Assembly (NCBI GenBank): GCA_002344355.1
Contig: DDTN01000014.1
Location: forward strand, 124,001 to 188,000
DNA from: Proteobacteria bacterium UBA2363
GTDB lineage: Bacteria > Pseudomonadota > Gammaproteobacteria > Xanthomonadales > UBA2363
DNA length: 64,000 nt
Direction: 5' to 3'
Each line of letters opens with the position of its first letter. The first letter of the stretch is position 1. A model generated the notes under the pieces. That model had not been told where the DNA came from. It made no database searches and worked only from the letters and a program-made list of their open reading frames with translations. The position numbers were made by a program, and so were the translations under genes. Positions 15,675 to 25,500 of the stretch are shown piece by piece.

Positions 15675-17048
15675 TCAGTGCTTGTGATCACGGTGCTGCT
15701 CCCGGCTGGCCCGCGGCAGGGCGGGATCGTGACGGTCGCGGGGCGCCGCGCCGCGCCGCTCCGGCTGGCCGAAGTCCGGATCGGCGCTGACCCGCCAGGC
15801 GACGGTGCCCTCCGGGTGGCGGTACCAGCCCGGGTCGCGGAAGTCGTCGCGGGCCAGGTCGTCGCGGACCTTGATGACGGTGAACATGCCGCCCATCTCC
15901 AGGTTCCCGAACGGTCCCTTGCCGGCCATCATCGCCACGGTGTTGTCGGGGCCGCGCATGTGGCCCATGTCGACGTGTTCCTGGTGTTCGGCCATGCCGC
16001 CCTCGCCCATCGCCATGTAGCCGGGCAGGTGGCGGCGGATGCGTTCCTCGACGCCGCGCTGGTCGACGCCCAGGGTGTTGGGGATCTCGTGGCCCATCGG
16101 CCCCATCACGTGGTGCGCCATGTGGCAGTGGAAGGCCCAGTCGCCTGGCACGGCAACGAACTCCAGGTCGCGCATCTGGCCGACGCCGACGATCTCGGTG
16201 ACCTCGCGGCGCCACTGCCCGGACGGCCAGCGCCCGCCGTCGCCGCCGGTGACCTCGAACTGCACGCCGTGCATGTGGATCGGGTGGTTCCACATCGACA
16301 GGTTGCCGATCCGCACCCGCACACGCTCGCCGCTGCGCGCGACCAGGGAATCGATGGCCGGGAACACCTTGGAGTTGAAGGTCCACAGGTCGAAGTCCTG
16401 CATCACCGAGGGGTCCGGCCGCGCGGTGCCCGGGTGCAGCGCCCAGTTGTGCAGCAGCAGGGCGTAGTCGCGGTCGATGCGGCGCGGCTCGCCGGCGCGC
16501 GGATGGATCACGAACAGGCCCATCATGCCCATCGCCATCTGCACCATCTCGTCGGCGTGCGGGTGGTACATGTGGGTGCCGTGCTGGCGCAGGGTGAACT
16601 CGTAGACGTAGGTCTCGCCGGGCCGGATGTGCGGCTGGGTCAGGCCGCCGACGCCGTCCATGCCCGAGGGCAGCAGCAGGCCGTGCCAGTGGATGGTGGT
16701 GTGCTCGGGCAGGCGGTTGGTGACGAAGATGCGGACCCGGTCGCCCTCGACCGCCTCGATGGTCGGCCCGGGCGTGGTGCCGTTGTAGCCCCAGCACACC
16801 GCCCGGCTGCCGGGCGCGAATTCGTGCTCGATCTCCTCGGCGACCAGGTGGAACTCCTTGACGCCGTCCTTGAGTCGCCAGGGCAGGGTCCAGCCGTTCA
16901 GCGTGCGCACCGGCCGGTAGCCGTGCCGGCGGTCGCGCGGCGGCGCCACGGCGATGCCGGTGCCGTCCACCGGTTCCGGGCGGGCGATGGCGGGAAGAAG
17001 GGCGGCCGCGCCGGCCCCGAGCAACAGGTCGCGTCGACGCAGCTTCAT
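15675..17048 (-). CDS. multicopper oxidase, periplasmic (CopA/cuproxidase-like)
   Basis: The protein has 457 residues. An N-terminal twin-arginine-like signal (RRRDLLLG, then a hydrophobic stretch to about residue 22) implies folded export. Copper ligands are visible in order: HWH at 120-122, HPH at 162-164, HPIHMH at 255-260 and HCHMAHHVM at 307-315. These form the type 1 site and the trinuclear cluster. The C-terminal tail is Met/His-rich (MAEHQEHVDMGHM), as is common for Cu(I) oxidases. It probably oxidises Cu(I) to the less toxic Cu(II). It overlaps the upstream TolC-like gene by four bases. Only two cupredoxin-like blocks are obvious, so it is shorter than three-domain CueO. Confidence 0.88.
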   Translation of the reverse strand: MKLRRRDLLLGAGAAALLPAIARPEPVDGTGIAVAPPRDRRHGYRPVRTLNGWTLPWRLKDGVKEFHLVAEEIEHEFAPGSRAVCWGYNGTTPGPTIEAVEGDRVRIFVTNRLPEHTTIHWHGLLLPSGMDGVGGLTQPHIRPGETYVYEFTLRQHGTHMYHPHADEMVQMAMGMMGLFVIHPRAGEPRRIDRDYALLLHNWALHPGTARPDPSVMQDFDLWTFNSKVFPAIDSLVARSGERVRVRIGNLSMWNHPIHMHGVQFEVTGGDGGRWPSGQWRREVTEIVGVGQMRDLEFVAVPGDWAFHCHMAHHVMGPMGHEIPNTLGVDQRGVEERIRRHLPGYMAMGEGGMAEHQEHVDMGHMRGPDNTVAMMAGKGPFGNLEMGGMFTVIKVRDDLARDDFRDPGWYRHPEGTVAWRVSADPDFGQPERRGAAPRDRHDPALPRASREQHRDHKH

Positions 17049-18460
17049 GGCGTGTCTCCGTGCAGGTGGTGATGGTGGTGGTCGTGGCCGCCGCCGGCGT
17101 CGGGCGGCGCCAGGACATCGGCGCTGCCGGCGCTGTCGGTGCCGGCATGCAGTTGCGGCAGCGGCCGGCCGGCGGCCAGCTCCAGCTCGACCACGGCCAG
17201 CCAGTAGTCGCGGATCGCCTCCAGCCAGGCCTGCCAGGCGTCGTACTCCTGCTGGCGGGCGGCGATCAGGTCGAAGGCGCCGATCAGCATGAAGTCGTAG
17301 CGTTCCTGTTCGCGCTCGACGATCGCCTTGCGCTGCGGCAGCAGGGCGTCGCGGTAGGTCTCGACGATCCCGCGCCGGGTGGCGACGCGCTCGGCGGCGG
17401 TGCGGACCTGGCGTTGCACGGCCAGTTGCAGTGCGGCGACCTGGGCATCGGCGGCCGCCAGGTCGGCGTCGGCGCGGGCGCGCCGGGCCTGGCCTTGATG
17501 GAACAGCGGCAGCTCCAGGGCGATCGAGGCGCCGCTGCGGCGTTCGTCGCCCTCGCGCTCGCGCTCGACGCCGAGTTCGATCTCGCCCAGCCAGGCGAGC
17601 CGGCGTGCCAGCCGGCGGCCACGCTCGCCGGCGGCCAGGGCGGCGCGGGCGGCGGCCAGGTCCTGGCGATGCTCGGCGGTGCCGGCCAGCAGCGCGGCGA
17701 CGGCGGGCGGCTCGCCGGCCGGCAGCGGCAGGCGCTCGGGCGTGCGCCAGGCGTTGCTGCGTCCGGCCAGGCCGGTCAGCTCGGCCAGCGCCATGCGCGC
17801 GGCCAGCCGTTCGCTGCGTGCCCGCGCCGCGTCGGTCCGCGCCAGCGTCGCGGCGGCCTCCTCGCGGGCCAGCTGCAGGGCGCTGATGTTGCCCGCGGCG
17901 TGGAAGCGGCGCGCCAGCTCGACGCGCGCGCCGGCGGCGTCGGCGACCGCCGCGCGCAGGCCGGCGATCTGGCCGGCGGCGACCAGCCGGTACCAGGCCG
18001 CGCGCACCTGGCCGGCGTAGGCCTGCAGCGCGTGCGCGGACTGCGCCAGGTCGGCCTGCCAGCGCTCGGCGCCGATCCGGCTGCGCGCCGGCAGGCTGAG
18101 CAGGTCGGACAGCACCACGTCCAGGCCGGCGTGGCGTTCCTCGCCGAGCCGGCCCAGCGACAGCCGGGGATTGTGGATGCGCCCGGACTCGAAGCGGTCG
18201 GCGGCGGCCTGCCCGAGTCCGGCGAGGATCGCGCGCACCGCCGGGCTGGCGGCGAGGGCCAGGGCGACGGCGTCGTCCGGGCCGAGCGGACCGGTGGGCA
18301 GCTCGGGCAGGGGCGCGGCCTGCGCGGGATCGGGCAGGGCGGTGCCCGCCGGCAGGCGGGCGGCCAGCTCGCCGCGACCGCGGTCGGCCGGCAGGCTGGC
18401 GCAGCCGGCCAGCAGCAGGCCGGCCAGCAGGGCGAGGGCAGGGGAGGCAGGTCGGGTCAT
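17045..18460 (-). CDS. TolC-family outer-membrane lipoprotein (CusC-like)
   Basis: The protein has 471 residues. The N-terminus has a lipobox (LLLAGCAS, Cys about residue 20), as CusC lipoproteins do. The remainder is helical and Ala/Arg/Glu-rich with two internal TolC-type repeats, and the C-terminus is His-rich (GGHDHHHHHLHG). The ATG at 18460 is preferred over an earlier in-frame codon because it places the signal peptide at the N-terminus. It is co-transcribed with the multicopper oxidase (four-base overlap) and sits 90 bases after a copL-like gene. It is a second outer-membrane channel besides the one at 1672. The terminal histidines may bind copper. Confidence 0.85.
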   Translation of the reverse strand: MTRPASPALALLAGLLLAGCASLPADRGRGELAARLPAGTALPDPAQAAPLPELPTGPLGPDDAVALALAASPAVRAILAGLGQAAADRFESGRIHNPRLSLGRLGEERHAGLDVVLSDLLSLPARSRIGAERWQADLAQSAHALQAYAGQVRAAWYRLVAAGQIAGLRAAVADAAGARVELARRFHAAGNISALQLAREEAAATLARTDAARARSERLAARMALAELTGLAGRSNAWRTPERLPLPAGEPPAVAALLAGTAEHRQDLAAARAALAAGERGRRLARRLAWLGEIELGVEREREGDERRSGASIALELPLFHQGQARRARADADLAAADAQVAALQLAVQRQVRTAAERVATRRGIVETYRDALLPQRKAIVEREQERYDFMLIGAFDLIAARQQEYDAWQAWLEAIRDYWLAVVELELAAGRPLPQLHAGTDSAGSADVLAPPDAGGGHDHHHHHLHGDTP

Positions 18461-18550
18461 CGGATCACCTGGACGCAACGACGGCACCGGCGGCGCTGCG
18501 CCGCGGTGCGGGACGGGGAAGGCGGGGGCGCCGGGCGCCGCCGCGACGGC

Positions 18551-18907
18551 TCAGGCGGCGATCGGTGGCCGGATCTGCGGCGCCGCCCGGGGCAGGTCGA
18601 GGCCGTCGCGCAGGGCCCTGCGCAGGCCCTCGGGGCGCGGGTGCGGGCCGGCGCCGGCGGTCGCCGCCGGCAGGGCCGCGGCCAGGCAGCCGCAGTCGCA
18701 GTCCAGGCAGGTCCCGGCGACCGGCGGCGCCGGATCGGCCGGCGCCGGGACGGGCAGCGGATTGCCGTGGCAGTCGGTCATCGCCGAGGCGACCTCGCCC
18801 ACCGGGCCGGCATCGGCCGCCGGCGATGCCGCGAAGCCGAACGCCATCCCGGCCCGGGCCAGCAGGGCCAGGCACAGCAGCACGGTCAGGGCGGCGCGCA
18901 GGGACAT
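18551..18907 (-). CDS. copL: CopL-like small secreted Cys-rich protein
   Basis: The protein has 118 residues. A signal peptide (residues 2-22) is followed by DCHG, a Cys cluster TCLDCDCGCLAAALP near residue 70, and an ending RAAPQIRPPIAA. The size, Cys-rich middle and terminal PPI motif resemble CopL of Xanthomonas, which lies first in copper operons and affects their copper-dependent expression. Here too it is the first gene, 90 bases before the TolC-like lipoprotein and the multicopper oxidase. The ATG at 18907 is preferred to an in-frame TTG nine bases earlier. The copL symbol is a best match by layout; sequence identity is unverified. Confidence 0.6.
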   Translation of the reverse strand: MSLRAALTVLLCLALLARAGMAFGFAASPAADAGPVGEVASAMTDCHGNPLPVPAPADPAPPVAGTCLDCDCGCLAAALPAATAGAGPHPRPEGLRRALRDGLDLPRAAPQIRPPIAA

Positions 18908-19163
18908 GGTTGGCAAGCCTGCGCGATTCCGGCCAGTCGTTCAAGTGCCGGTCGCGACGGACCCGGTCGCTGGCGGGTTGACGCGGCACTCCGGTGAGGA
19001 CGCGCGGCGAAGCCGGCGGGATCGCGTCGCGGCACGGGAGCGGCGTGGCGGACGCCGAGGGCGCCAGCGGCGCCCCCCGGGGCCGGCGAACCGGGGCGTT
19101 CCGCGCCATGGCGCGCGCACCGGCAACCGCGGCATCGGCCTTGCCAGGGGTGCCGGTCCAGCC

Positions 19164-21068
19164 TTACGGCACGGCCAGGACCGGCGCCGTCGCGCCGCCG
19201 GCGGGCGTGGCGGGATCCGGCGCCAGCCGGTAGTAGTGCCAGCTCAGGTGCGCCAGGGCGTGGTCGTAGTCGAGCACGGGGTCGAGCGCGGGGCTGGCCA
19301 GGCCGGTGTGGCCGTGGCGCTCGCGGTCGGCACTGAGCACCCGTTGCCGCGGGCTGGCCTGGATGCCGGCGGCGTCCAGCACCAGGCTGGCCAGGTGGTA
19401 GCTGCGCAGGATGCCGGCCGCGGTCCGGCCGCGTTGCCGCGGCGTGCGGTTGTCGAACAGCAGCCACGGCACCGGCTGGCTGCGGGCGCGGGCGCCGTCG
19501 GCGAAGCCGACCTGGTCGAACACCTCGTCCAGGGCCGGCAGGTGGTCGCCGTAGAACAGCACCACCGTCGGCCGCGCGCGGCGTGCGACGTGGTCGATCA
19601 GGGCGGCCAGCGCCTCGTCGGCGCGCCGCGCGTGGTAGAGGTAATGGGCCAGCTCGGTGGCCGGCGCCCCGGCCAGCGCCTCGGGCACCTGGATGCCGGC
19701 CAGTCGGCGGCTGTCGATGCCCGGACGTTCGTGCCAGGGGCCGTGGTTCTCCATGGAGATGGCGAACACGAAGCGCGGCGCATCGTCCTCGCGCTCCGGC
19801 CCGTCCAGGGCCTCGACAACATGGCGCAGCAGGGCGTCGTCGCCGATGTACCAGCCGTGGTAGTCGCCGCCGTCGAACCAGGCGGCATCGCGGAAGTCGT
19901 CGAAGCCCAGGTTCGGCAGGGCGCGGTTGCGGCTCCAGAAGCGCGCGTCGTAGGGGTGGATGGCCAGGGTCCGGTAGCCGATCCGGCGCAGCACCTGGGG
20001 CAGGGCCCGCACCGGCCGGTGCGCCAGCGCGGTGTAGGGATAGTCGATGCCGGGGAAGGCGTGCAGCGGGTAGCCGGTCAGCGCCTCGAATTCGGTGCGC
20101 ACGGTGCCGCCGCCGTAGGTGGGCACCCTGAGCTTGCCGTGATGGCTGCGCCGGCGGGCGTCGGCCAGCGCCGGCTGGTGGCGGGCGGCGCCTGGCATCG
20201 CCATGCGGCCCAGGTCGAACAGCGACTCGCTCTGCCACACCACGATGTCCGGCAGCGTGGCCGGATCGGGAACCATCGCCCCGGGCGCCTCGTCGGCGTG
20301 CAGCGCGACCACGTGCTCGACGAACACCGGGTCGGCCTCCGGCAGGCGCCAGGGGCCCTGGGCGCCGAGCTTCACCAGGCTCGCCAGCAGGCCGGCGCGG
20401 TCCGTCGACTCGTCCGGCACCCAGGCGACGAAGCCGAGTCGTTCGCTGTCGTACAGGGCCGCCACCGGTGGCCAGCCGCGCAGCAGGGCCAGCAGCAGCG
20501 CGGCGGCGGCGAGCGCGCAGGCCAGCCGCTGCGGCCAGCGCAGCCAGGGCCGGGGCGGTTCGAAGCACAGGGCGAGGGTGGCCAGGGCCAGCACCAGGAC
20601 GGCCAGCCAGCCCGGCCCCTCGGCGCGCAGGTAGTTGAGGTACAGCCCGCTGCTCGCCAGCACCTGCGGCAGCAGCTGGAAATCGGCCGGAACCAGGTGC
20701 ACGCCCAGGTGCGCGGACTTGAGGGCGTCGATGCCGTACAGCCCGGCGGCCAGCAGGCTGGTCAGCCACAGCGCCAGCACCGGCCGGCGCAGCAGGGCCA
20801 GCAGCACCAGGGCGGGGACCAGCAGGGGCAGGGCGTTGGCCCAGCGCCGCCCGGGCAGGTCGGGATCGGGGCCGTCCTCGCCCGGCACGCCGGCCAGCGC
20901 GGGATCGAGCTGCACCACCAGGTCGCGCAGCAGCCAGGCGCTTGCCGCGACGACGAGCAGCAGCGCCAGCAGCGGCCAGCCGGGCAGACCGGTCATCGGC
21001 ACCCGCGAAGCCGCTCCGCGCCAGCCGGGCCCTGCCCCTGGCGTGATGGTGGATTTCGCCCCTGTCAT
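19164..21068 (-). CDS. LtaS/MdoB-like membrane phosphotransferase (sulfatase fold)
   Basis: The protein has 634 residues. Four to five N-terminal transmembrane helices (residues about 30-200) precede a periplasmic alkaline-phosphatase/sulfatase domain. Visible active-site elements of the LtaS type are Glu281 (WQSESLFD), Thr322 (YGGGTVRTEFEALTG, probable nucleophile), His442 (SMENHGPW) and Asp508-His509 (FYGDHLPALDE). In gram-negatives such enzymes usually move phosphoglycerol or phosphoethanolamine onto glycans such as osmoregulated periplasmic glucans. Translation may start at the Met25 codon, which directly precedes the first helix. It stands alone and is divergent from pgk. Confidence 0.8.
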   Translation of the reverse strand: MTGAKSTITPGAGPGWRGAASRVPMTGLPGWPLLALLLVVAASAWLLRDLVVQLDPALAGVPGEDGPDPDLPGRRWANALPLLVPALVLLALLRRPVLALWLTSLLAAGLYGIDALKSAHLGVHLVPADFQLLPQVLASSGLYLNYLRAEGPGWLAVLVLALATLALCFEPPRPWLRWPQRLACALAAAALLLALLRGWPPVAALYDSERLGFVAWVPDESTDRAGLLASLVKLGAQGPWRLPEADPVFVEHVVALHADEAPGAMVPDPATLPDIVVWQSESLFDLGRMAMPGAARHQPALADARRRSHHGKLRVPTYGGGTVRTEFEALTGYPLHAFPGIDYPYTALAHRPVRALPQVLRRIGYRTLAIHPYDARFWSRNRALPNLGFDDFRDAAWFDGGDYHGWYIGDDALLRHVVEALDGPEREDDAPRFVFAISMENHGPWHERPGIDSRRLAGIQVPEALAGAPATELAHYLYHARRADEALAALIDHVARRARPTVVLFYGDHLPALDEVFDQVGFADGARARSQPVPWLLFDNRTPRQRGRTAAGILRSYHLASLVLDAAGIQASPRQRVLSADRERHGHTGLASPALDPVLDYDHALAHLSWHYYRLAPDPATPAGGATAPVLAVP

Positions 21069-21244
21069 AAAAGTGAAACTAGCAGCCGGGTGCAGGGCGC
21101 GGGTTAAGACGCGCTAACGAAGCGGTCACGCTCCGCGTCCCCGGCCAGCCCGGCCGGACCCGCCGGCCGGTGCATTACCATGGCCGGCCCGGGCCCGCCG
21201 GCGCAGCGCGCGGCCCCACTGCCAAGACACGGAAGCCGCAGCCC

Positions 21245-22426
21245 ATGACCTTTCTCCGCATGAGCGACATCGACCTGGCCGGCAAGCGCGTGCTGATCCG
21301 CGAGGACCTGAACGTGCCCATGGACGAGGCCGGCACCATCACCGCCAGCCAGCGCCTGGAGGCGGCCCTGCCGACGCTGCGCGCCGCCCGCGATGCCGGC
21401 GCGCGGGTCCTGGTGATGTCGCACCTGGGCCGGCCGAAGGAGGGCGTGTTCGACCAGGCCGCCAGTCTGGCGCCGGTCGCCGCGTGGCTCTCCGAGGCGC
21501 TGGAGGCGCCGGTGCCCCTGGTGCGCGACTGGATCGACGGCGTCGAGGCCGAGCCCGGCCAGGTGGTGCTGCTGGAGAACGTCCGCTTCCTGGCCGGCGA
21601 AGGCGCCGACGACGAGGCGCTGGCCCGGAAGATGGCCGCCCTGTGCGACGTCTATGTCATGGATGCCTTCGGCACCGCCCATCGCGCCCAGGCCTCGACC
21701 CATGGCGTCGCGCGGTTCGCGCCGGTGGCCGTGGCCGGGCCCCTGCTGGCCGCCGAACTGGACGCCCTGGGCCGGGCCATGCGCGAGCCGAAGCGGCCGC
21801 TGCTGGCGATCGTCGGTGGCGCCAAGGTGTCGACCAAGCTGGAACTGCTGGAGACCCTGGTCGAGAAGGTCGACATGCTGATCGTCGGCGGCGGCATCGC
21901 CAACACCTTCCTGGCCGCGACCGGCCACCTGGTCGGCAAGTCGCTGTACGAACCCGACCTGCTGCCGGCGGCGAAGCGGATCCTGGCGCTGGCCAAGGAG
22001 CGCGGCACCGAGATCCCGCTGCCAAGCGACGTCGCCGTCGCCAGCGAGTTCAAGGCCGAGGCCCGCGCCACCGTGAAGTCGGCGAAGTCGGTGGGCTCGG
22101 AGGAGATGGTCCTGGACATCGGGCCGGAGACCGCGCTGCGCTACGGCGAGCTGGTCAAGCGCGCCGGCACGGTGGTCTGGAACGGCCCGGTCGGGGTCTT
22201 CGAGTTCGACGCCTTCGGCAAGGGCACCGAGGCGCTGGCGCGGGCGATCGCGGCGAGCAGCGCGTTTTCCATCGCCGGCGGCGGCGACACCATCGCGGCG
22301 GTGGAGAAGTACGGCATCGGCGCGAAGCTGTCCTACATCTCCACCGGCGGCGGCGCCTTCCTGGAGTTCCTGGAAGGCAAGACCCTGCCGGCGGTGGCGG
22401 CGCTGGAGGCGCGCGCGGCCGGCTGA
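21245..22426 (+). CDS. pgk: phosphoglycerate kinase
   Basis: This 393-residue glycolytic enzyme makes ATP and 3-phosphoglycerate from 1,3-bisphosphoglycerate. Visible PGK motifs are VLIREDLNVPMD near the N-terminus (substrate Asp/Asn), VLVMSHLGRPKEG, LLENVRFLAGE, GGAKVSTKLELL, and the C-terminal nucleotide loop WNGPVGVFEFDAFGKGT followed by SIAGGGDTIAAVEKYG. The length is standard. The chosen ATG begins the conserved FLRMSDIDLAGKRVLIRED block, and an upstream in-frame ATG would add 25 poorly coding residues. It is apparently a single-gene unit, whereas pgk often sits with gap and pyk. Confidence 0.97.
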   Translation: MTFLRMSDIDLAGKRVLIREDLNVPMDEAGTITASQRLEAALPTLRAARDAGARVLVMSHLGRPKEGVFDQAASLAPVAAWLSEALEAPVPLVRDWIDGVEAEPGQVVLLENVRFLAGEGADDEALARKMAALCDVYVMDAFGTAHRAQASTHGVARFAPVAVAGPLLAAELDALGRAMREPKRPLLAIVGGAKVSTKLELLETLVEKVDMLIVGGGIANTFLAATGHLVGKSLYEPDLLPAAKRILALAKERGTEIPLPSDVAVASEFKAEARATVKSAKSVGSEEMVLDIGPETALRYGELVKRAGTVVWNGPVGVFEFDAFGKGTEALARAIAASSAFSIAGGGDTIAAVEKYGIGAKLSYISTGGGAFLEFLEGKTLPAVAALEARAAG

Positions 22427-22450
22427 GCGCGGCGCCCGGCCCCGGGCGAA

Positions 22451-22466
22451 TGTGAGATCCATCACG
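22451..22466. promoter_or_regulatory. CRP/Clp-type operator
   Basis: TGTGAGATCCATCACG matches the CRP consensus TGTGA-N6-TCACA at all but the last base. It lies 65 bases before the start of the large cytochrome/beta-propeller gene. In xanthomonads the corresponding regulator is Clp. Binding is inferred from sequence only. Confidence 0.55.
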
Positions 22467-22530
22467 GTTCGCCGGCGCCGCAGCGGCCAGCATCCGGTCT
22501 TCCGCTGACCACTGGAACCGGGGGGATTCC

Positions 22531-25500
22531 ATGTCGAACGCTGCCGCACGTCCGCTGCCGCGGCCGGCCCGCCTGGGCCGTGGCGCCCTGCTGGCGCTGA
22601 CCGCGCTGCTCGCCGGCGCCGACCCGGCCTGGTCCCAGGCCGGCTTCCCTAACACGCCGCGGACCCCGGGCACCCTGATCACCACCGGCCCGCAGGGCTT
22701 CGCCTCGGACGGCCGCGGCGCGCTGATCGCCTTCCATGGCGGCCTGCTCTACACCATCCCCGAGCACCCCTCCAGCGCCGCCGGCAGCAGCCTGCACATC
22801 AAGGCCTGGGACATCTCCAGCGAGGCCCTGCTGGCGACGCCGCAGATGGTCGCCAACTTCGGCATCGGGCCGATGAACATGCAGGCGCACGGCTACGTGT
22901 TCCAGAACGCCGACCTGCAGCTCGGCGGCGACAACTGGCTGTTCCGGCGCACCGGCTACCAGCAGTACCAGAGGGTGAACTTCCCGACCGGCGCGCCGCA
23001 GGGCTTCCACAACATGGCCTGGGAGCGCGGCCGCGCGGTGCCGCGCTGGGTGGTCGGCTTCCGCGACCCGGGCAACGGCACCATCGGCGGCAACTGGTTC
23101 TACAACCTCGACCAGCGCCGTTTCGCGATCGGCCGGCGCAGCAGCCCGTCCAGCCAGGTCGCCACCACGCTGTGGGCGGACTGGGACCACCTGTCCGTCA
23201 GCGGCGGGGTGATGGGCATGCCGCTGCTGTTCGGCGACCTGCTGATCGTCGCCAGCGAGGAACAGACCCTGTCCGGCGTCGCCGTGTACGACATGAAGCC
23301 GACCTTCCGCAACCAGGGCACGCCGCCGACCCTGCTCAGCGTCTTCAAGCAGGGCGGAACCGGCGGCTACTGGCCGGAGCTGTGGGGCGAGGGCGACACC
23401 CTGTACCTGCTGTTCCCGCGCCGCAACGACGGCCTGCGCGGCTGGCAGGTGGTCGACCTCAGCGACCCGGCCGCGCCCGCCCTGGTCGCCGACGTGGTGG
23501 CCAGCACGAACTGGCGCGACGGCCCGATGTACGCCCAGTTCCAGGACAACTTCGCGTTCACCGGCCGCTTCAAGATCGACATGCGCAACCCGCAGCAGCC
23601 GGTGCTGGCGCTGCCCTCGGAGTCGGGCGGCGCCTGGCGCGACACCAGCCAGTTCGCCCTGCCGCTGGGCAACCTGCTGGTCACCGGCGGCGTCGGCAGC
23701 ATGACCGAGCAGGCCTGGCGGATCTGGGCACACCAGGCCGAGCCGGACACCCGCGGGCCGACCGTCGGCTACCACCGTCCTCGGCCCAACCAGACCAGCT
23801 GGCCGCGCACCGCGCCGCTGGCCTTCCTGATCCACGAGACCCTGCGCGCCGAGACCATCGTCAACGGCAGCACCGTGATCGTCCGGCCGGTCGGCGGCGC
23901 GCCGATCGAGGCCCTGGTCAACTTCACCTCCGGTGGCCAGCTCAACGTCGTCCCGGTGGACGACCTGGCGGCCGATACCGAGTACGAGGTGGTGTTTCCG
24001 GCCGGCGGCATCCAGGACGTCGCCGGCAACGGCATCGAGGGCTACGGCTTCCGGTTCTCCACCGGCGGCAGCGCCTCGGGCAACCAGCCGCCGCAGATCA
24101 CCGAGCTGGGTGCCGGTCCCTACCCGGCCGCGCCCGGCGCCCCGGTGTCGGCCAGCGCGACCGCCGTCGATCCCGATCCGGGCGACACCGTGCAGTACCG
24201 GTTCGTGTTCGGCGACGGCACCAGCACCGCCTGGACCGCCAGCGGCGATGCCAGCCACAGCTATGCGGCCGCCGGCCGCTACACCCTGCAGGTGCAGGCG
24301 CGCGACCCGCACGGCGCGATCAGCACGCGGGCGACCCGGGTCACCGTGCAGGCGGTGCCGGCAGGGCCGGCGCCCACCGCCAGCGGCGCGATCGCCTGGC
24401 ACGCCGCCAGCGACACGCTGTGGATCGTCAATCCCGACCACGACACGGTCAGCCGCGTGCACCGGCCGACGCGCACGCGCACCGGCGAGTTCGCGGTCGG
24501 CGCCGACCCGCGCTCGGTGGCGGTCGATGGCGCCGGCCGGATCTGGGTCGCCGGCTTCGATGCCGACCGCATCGACCTGCTCGACGCCGGCAGCGGGGCG
24601 GTCGTGCAGTCGATCGCCACCGGCTACGGCTCGGCACCGGTGGCGGTGGCCATGGCGCCGGGCGGCGCCACCGCCTATGTCGCCCTGCAGGGCGCCGGCC
24701 GGGTGCTGAAGATCGATACCGCCACCCTCGACGTGCAGAGCCTGGCGGTCGGGCCGACCCCGCGGGCGATCGCGGTCAGCGGCGACGGCGCCCGGGTGCT
24801 GGTCACCCGCTTCGTCTCGGCGCGCAACCATGGCGAGGTCTACGACATCGCCGCAGGTCCCTTCACCCTGACCCGGCGCATCCGGCTGCCGATGCGGGCG
24901 ATCCCGACCGATTCCTCGGCCGACGGCCGCGGCGTGCCGAACTACCTGACCGCCATCGCGATCTCGCCGCGCGCCAACCGCGCCTGGATCACCGCCAAGA
25001 AGGACAACACCACGCGCGGCCTGCAGTTCTTCGACGGCCGCCACGAGCTCGATCCGGACAACACCGTGCGCGCCCAGGTGATCGTGCTGAACCTGGCAGG
25101 CAACAGCGTCGACGACAGCCGAGGCCGCGACCTGGACAACGCCGACTCGCCCGCCTCGGTCGCCTTCTCGCCGCTCGGCGACTACGCCTTCGTCGGCCTG
25201 CAGGGCAACGACGAGGTGCTGGTCCTGGATGCCCTGGCGCTGGACACCACGCCGGGTCTGCAGGGCGTGGCCGGGCGCTGGCCGGTGCAGGGCGCGCCGC
25301 AGGGCGTGCTGCTCGCCGGCGGCGACCTGGTGGTGCAGAACTTCATGTCGCGCAGCGCCTCGCTGCGATCGGTCGACCACTTCCTGGCCAGCGGCGGCCA
25401 GTCCGGCACCGCCAGCCACGTCGCACTCACGGCCGGCGAAGCGCTGGCCCCGGCGGTGGCGCGCGGCAAGCGGCTGTTCTACCGCGCATCCGACCCGCGC

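Noticed and set aside
15675..15700. TGTGATCACGG palindrome resembling a CRP half-site pair
   Set aside because: It lies inside the 3' coding end of the multicopper oxidase, with the wrong spacing for a CRP site.
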